In this document: one piece after another, positions 59,408 through 64,000 of the stretch | Position numbering within the stretch: position 1 is the stretch's first letter | Layout: each line of letters begins with the position of its first letter | Assembly (NCBI RefSeq): GCF_958450345.1 | Contig: NC_088781.1 | Coordinates: forward strand, 125,128,431-125,192,430 | DNA length: 64,000 nucleotides | Source: Calliphora vicina | Taxonomy: Eukaryota > Arthropoda > Insecta > Diptera > Calliphoridae | Reading direction: 5' to 3' | Made by a program: the position numbers and the translations under genes | Notes under the pieces: generated by a model | Seen by the model: only the letters and a program-made list of their open reading frames with translations | The model's database searches: none | What the model was told of the DNA's origin: nothing

Positions 59408-61235
59408 TTTTCTATAGAAAATTCTTCCTGACTTCAGCAAGATTTTCTATAAGAAAACTCTAGCTGACTTCAGCAAGATTTTCTATAAGAAAACTCTAGC
59501 TGACTTCAGCAAGATTTTCTATAAGAAAACTCTAGCTGAATTCAGCAAGATTTTCTATAAGAAAACTCTAGCTGACTTCAGCAAGATTTTCTATAAGAAA
59601 ACTCTAGCTGACTTCAGCAAGATTTTCTATAAGAAAACTCTAGCTGACTTCAGCAAGATTTTCTATAAGAAAACTCTAGCTGACTTCAGCAAGATTTTCT
59701 ATAAGAAAACTCTAGCTGACTTCAGCAAGATTTTCTATAAGAAAACTCTAGCTGACTTCAGCAAGATTTTCTATAAGAAAACTCTAGCTGACTTCAGCAA
59801 GATGTTCTATAAGAAAACTCTAGCTGACTTCAGCAAGATGTTCTATAAGAAAACTCTAGCTGACTTCAGCAAGATTTTCTATAAGAAAACTCTAGCTGAC
59901 TTCAGCAAGATTTTCTATAAGAAAACTCTAGCTGACTTCAGCAAGATTTTCTATAAGAAAACTCTAGCTGACTTCAGCAAGATTTTCTATAAGAAAACTC
60001 TAGCTGACTTCAGCAAGATTTTCTATAAGAAAACTCTAGCTGACTTCAGCAAGATTTTCTATAAGAAAACTCTAGCTGACTTCAGCAAGATTTTCTATAA
60101 GAAAACTCTAGCTGACTTCAGCAAGATTTTCTATAAGAAAACTCTAGCTGACTTCAGCAAGATTTTCTATAAGAAAACTCTAGCTGACTTCAGCAAGATT
60201 TTCTATAAGAAAACTCTAGCTGACTTCAGCAAGATTTTCTATAAGAAAACTCTAGCTGACTTCAGCAAGATTTTCTATAAGAAAACTCTAGCTGACTTCA
60301 GCAAGATTTTCTATAGAAAACTCTTACTGACTTCAGCAAGATTTTCTATAGAAAACTCTTACTGACTTCAGCAAGATTTTCTAAAGAAAACTCTAGCTGT
60401 CTTCAGCAAGATTTTCTAAAGAAAACTCTAGCTGTCTCCAGCAAGATTTTCTAAAGAAAACTCTAGCTGTCTCCAGCAAGATTTTCTAAAGAAAACTCTA
60501 GCTGTCTCCAGCAAGATTTTCTAAAGAAAACTCTAGCTGTCTCCAGCAAGATTTTCTAAAGAAAACTCTAGCTGTCTCCAGCAAGATTTTCTAAAGAAAA
60601 CTCTAGCTGTCTCCAGCAAGATTTTCTATAGAAAACTCTAGCTGTCTCCAGCAAGATTTTCTATAGAAAACTCTAGCTGACTTCAGCAAGATTTTCTATA
60701 GAAAACTCTAGCTGACTTCAGCAAGATTTTCTATAGAAAACTTTAGCTGACTTCAGCAAGATTTTCTATAGAAAACTCTAGCTGACTTCAGCAAGATTTT
60801 CTATAGAAAACTCTAGCTGACTTCAGCAAGATTTTCTATAGAAAACTCTAGCTGTCTCCAGCAAGATTTTCTATAGAAAACTCTAGCTGTCTCCAGCTAG
60901 ATTTTCTATAGAAAACTCTAGCTGTCTCCAGCAAGATTTTCTATAAGAAAACTCTAGCTGACTTCAGCAAGATTTTCTATAGAAAACTCTAGCTGACTTC
61001 AGCAAGATTTTCTATAGAAAACTCTAGCTGACTTCAGCAAGATTTTCTATAGAAAACTCTAGCTGACTTCAGCAAGATTTTCTATAGAAAACTCTAGCTG
61101 ACTTCAGCAAGATTTTCTATAGAAAACTCTTACTGACTTCAGCAAGATTTTGTATAGAAAATTCATCCTGACTGCAGCAAGATTTGCTATAGAAAACTCT
61201 AGCTGACTTCAGCAAGATTTTCTATAGAAAATTCT
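59408..61235 (+). repeat. Satellite array H, 35/36-bp unit (arms CAGC/GCTG)
   Basis: About 51 monomers. Three unit types occur in blocks: a 36-bp type with core TTTTCTATAAGAAAA and ACTCTAGCTGACTT (59440-60300), a 35-bp type with TTTTCTAAAGAAAA and GCTGTCTC (60370-60610), and a 35-bp type with the standard TTTTCTATAGAAAA core (60620-61200). The 36-bp period creates a 187-residue open frame with a 12-residue repeat; not called as a gene. Confidence 0.95.
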
Positions 61236-63023
61236 TCCTGAAAATATAGAAGATTTTGAAAAAGTTTGGGAAACATTGAATTAGACTCTGTGTGTGTGTT
61301 TTTTCTAATAAAATTAATTGATAAAAACTTCTCTGGCCAATCAAATTAACTGAAATTTGTTGTTTCTTTTATTTTTTTTTTGAAGAATTTTAAATTTTTA
61401 GTCAAAAGTTTTGTGATTTATTACACACACAACAAGTTGAAACATTGTAAATTAAACTAATTGTTGGGCAAGTATAAATTAATTTTAAAGTTTCGAGATT
61501 GTTTAAATTGTTTAAAAATGTTTATAAATACCTTAGAGGAAGTAGTTTTTTAATTGTTTATTCTTACCTAAAAAGAAAAGGAAATAAATAGGAGGATTAG
61601 TATACATTTAAAGAGTAGTTTTTAGGTACATATTATATTTTTCACTGGTTTACTTTTGATAACAAAATATTCTGCCAACATTCTTGCATAATTCAATATT
61701 TTATCACATTTCAATTTTACCTTTTTCAAATGAAATTTAAAAATTTTGCTTAAACATAGTTTTTCATTTCATGTTATTATTTTTTTTGTTCTGCTAATAT
61801 TTGTTTAATGTTTCCTGTATAAAATAACATTCATTCATAAAAATAAATAGATTTAAGCAAAAAATAAAAATATGTATGAAAAACATATTGACATGTTATG
61901 TGTTGTGCGAGTAGAGGCAAAATAAACGACATGGTTGTTTTCTCATTTCAAAATAATAATATTAATTTACAATATACAATTATTTTCTTTTTTTTTCAAC
62001 AACATTAATAAAATGTCATAATGTCACTCAAATATATAAATGAATTTATTAAATCATACCAAAATATAACGACTGGCTGGCGCTTTGATGAAATACACGA
62101 CCACAATACACATATTACAGTGGGGAAAATGAAGCAAATAAATTATTATAAATGAAAGTGCATAAAAAGAGTGAATAAAATGTGCGTTTGAATGTGTGAA
62201 ATTTAATATTTTAACTACATTGTTGCAAACAATTAGCAATGACATGATTTTAGTGATTCATATATTTTGCAGGGTATATTGTATGCCGTCTGCATTACTT
62301 GGAGGTAGTTTGGTAATGTGTGGCTCACAGTGTGATATATACTAAGTACTTATTGATTTGATTTATAAATGAGTATCCCAGCAAATGAATATTATGCATT
62401 ATAGTGTAGCTCTAATTGCCAAATAAATATCAAATATATATTTGGTACTTCTTGGAAACTCGTACGCATACTTAATAAATCGTATCTATTTTTGGTACTT
62501 TTTTCCATGATATGGATATTTTTTTTTTCCATATATTGGCTTAATATATAATAAAATTATTATGAGCTTTCGCTACGATACTGATATTAAATTAAATAAA
62601 ATGTATGTATGTCGCCTCAATGGGGAAATAAGTACCAAAAATGGGCAAAGGTGTATTTTAAATTATTCAGCCAATTTTGTTAAAATTTAAAACCGGCAGT
62701 CACAATAAAATGAAATACCACGAAATTATTTGGAATTCGAATGCGAACATTAGATAAGGACCAATTCGGGTAAACAGTTTGGTACTTTTTTGTAGGCCAA
62801 ATGAAAACAGATCTGGGTAATAACTGGGTCACACAAACTCTCGATAGAAAGGAATAATAAAATTCAAGGTTGATGAGGTGTTGGCTTGCAATGAGAAATT
62901 GGTACTATTTTACTTCAAAATATACTTTTTTTCAAATATAAATTTAATTACTGAACATAAAAGTGAGCTGATATGCTTCTGAATTAAGTAAGAATCAGGG
63001 TTAGGTAGGCTTAATAGTTAATT
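61236..63023. other. AT-rich intergenic sequence after array H
   Basis: No supported gene; the 63-residue minus open frame at 62054-62245 has no family features. Confidence 0.45.
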
Positions 63024-63447
63024 ACACCCTTCACCTTCGTGAGAAGGGTATATATAAGTTTGTCATTCCGTTTGTAATTTCTACATTTTTCATTTCCGAC
63101 CCTATAAAGTATATATATTCTGGATCCTTATAGATAGCGGAGTCGATTAAGCCATGTCCGTCTGTCTGTCTGTCTGTTGAAATCAATTTTCTGAAGACCC
63201 CAGATATCTTCGGGATCCAAATCTTCAATAATTCTGTCAGACATGCTTTCGAGAAGTTTGCTATTTAAAATCAGCAAAATCGGTCCATAAATAACGGAGA
63301 TATGAGCAAAAAACCGGGACAACCTCGATTTTTTATCTACATATATCTGGATTACTGTCATTAATATAGACAATATGGATATCTAATGATATATATTTCA
63401 AAGTAACGATGTAGATAAGGCTATAGTCTTATAGCTCTCTTACTTGT
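63024..63447 (-). mobile_element. Mini-me-type element, copy 8
   Basis: The best preserved copy on this strand. Starts ACACCCTTCACCTTCGTGAG, then TTTGTCATTCCGTTTGTAAT, a TATATATATTCTGGATCC core, the run GTCCGTCTGTCTGTCTG, CAGATATCTTCGGGATCC, and ends TATAGCTCTCTTACTTG. The overlapping minus open frames (63031-63373) are element readings. Confidence 0.82.
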
Positions 63448-63824
63448 TTTTTCTTACAATGGTACCAAAAAAGGGGCACCTAATCGTACTTTTTCTTTCA
63501 TCTAGTGGTTCTTTTTGAATTGCTTCCATTTCCCTAATGTCTAAAGAAAAGTAAGTCAAAGGAGTTTTCTAAATTCCTTCGAATGGTTTTCAAAAACTTT
63601 TCTTATGACTTCCAGGAACCGACAGTAAACAAGGTATATATGGTCCTGAGTAATTAATTATTCACAAGGGGCGATTTTCTTTTCAGCTTCTATAGTCGAA
63701 TTGTACTTTTTCAAATAAATATTTTATAATAATGAAATTAGAAACATGAAATTAGCCAAACATGATCCCGAAATAGTCAGAATCGACAAAAAGGATTTAC
63801 GGTACTTTCTGAAATTTAGTATTA

Positions 63825-64000
63825 GTATGGCGGGGCCAGGTCTGGACTATAAAGCGGGAGAGGCAAAACTTCACAACCACTTCATTTTAAATACTTTTTA
63901 ACAGGTATTGCACAATGTGGCCGAGCGTTGTCAGGATGGAATATTACGGTTTCATGTCTGGCTGCATATTCTGGGCGTTTTTCGTTAAATGTTCGCTTCA
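63825..64000 (-). pseudogene. Mariner transposase relic, cut by the window edge
   Basis: Minus-strand reading from the window edge gives FNEKRPEYAARHETVIFHPD, NARPHCAIPVKKYLK, a stop, SGCEVLPLPLYSPDLAPPY and two more stops. These are the conserved mariner blocks around the second catalytic aspartate (HDNARPH) and YSPDLAPSDYHLF. Here HDN has become HPDN, and the third-aspartate block is lost to stops. Its upstream half lies outside the window. Confidence 0.85.

Noticed and set aside
59802..60365. 187-residue open frame with a YKKTLADFSKIF repeat
   Set aside because: A reading of the 36-bp units of array H; it starts only where a T-to-G change makes ATG and ends where the period changes to 35 bp.
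37016..61235. CRISPR-like regular spacing of 31-36 bp repeats
   Set aside because: The spacers are not unique: the same spacer is repeated in tens of units. There are no cas genes and the DNA is eukaryotic. These are satellites.
1..64000. tRNA, rRNA or snRNA genes
   Set aside because: I looked for cloverleaf box motifs and conserved snRNA blocks by eye and found none I could defend; a tRNAscan/Infernal run would settle this.

Overview
The window is very AT-rich eukaryotic DNA and almost certainly comes from a dipteran fly. The evidence is short (about 60 nt) GT..AG introns, an insect-style gene for DNA polymerase delta subunit 3, mariner-type transposase relics, and many copies of an element that fits the dipteran 'mini-me' layout: a TA run, a conserved core, then a GTCY run. 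A calyptrate (blowfly-like) fly is my inference from the composition and repeat load; the sequence alone cannot prove it.

Only two intact protein-coding genes are visible, both on the minus strand. One is a five-exon GT49 glycosyltransferase related to beta-1,4-glucuronyltransferase 1 (15285-17457, 536 aa). The other is the intronless PolD3 gene, the DNA polymerase delta accessory subunit (18280-19545, 421 aa). A broken partial copy of PolD3 lies about 2.3 kb further along (21797-22970) and is interrupted by a mini-me-type element. The two genes are unrelated in function (Golgi glycosylation and DNA replication), and nothing suggests they work together.

Layout. 1-9 kb: AT-rich intergenic DNA with two mini-me-type elements, a mariner relic, two adjacent MITEs (one with a perfect 8-bp target duplication) and local direct duplications. 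9.9-12.7 kb: a 21-bp palindromic satellite. 13-23 kb: the gene island, transposase relics and the PolD3 pseudogene. 23-36.4 kb: mini-me-type elements, a foldback repeat, a hAT-like element with a perfect 8-bp target duplication, and a region full of TTTCCC/GGGAAA palindromes that becomes a roughly 120-bp tandem repeat. 37-61.2 kb: at least seven large satellite arrays with 31- to 36-bp monomers, separated by unique AT-rich stretches. 61-64 kb: AT-rich DNA, one more mini-me-type element and a mariner transposase relic cut by the window edge.

The most striking feature is the 37-61 kb satellite cluster. Its arrays differ in spacer sequence and period but share one 14-bp perfect palindrome, TTTTCTATAGAAAA. 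The short arms flanking this core change together between arrays (GAAG with CTTC, CAAG with CTTG, CAGC with GCTG), so dyad symmetry is kept while the sequence changes. Several arrays occur in opposite orientations on either side of unique DNA. The long open frames inside the arrays follow from periods divisible by three and are not called as genes.

Limits: everything was read by eye. Repeat boundaries are approximate, copy numbers are array length divided by period, and no database search or alignment was run.
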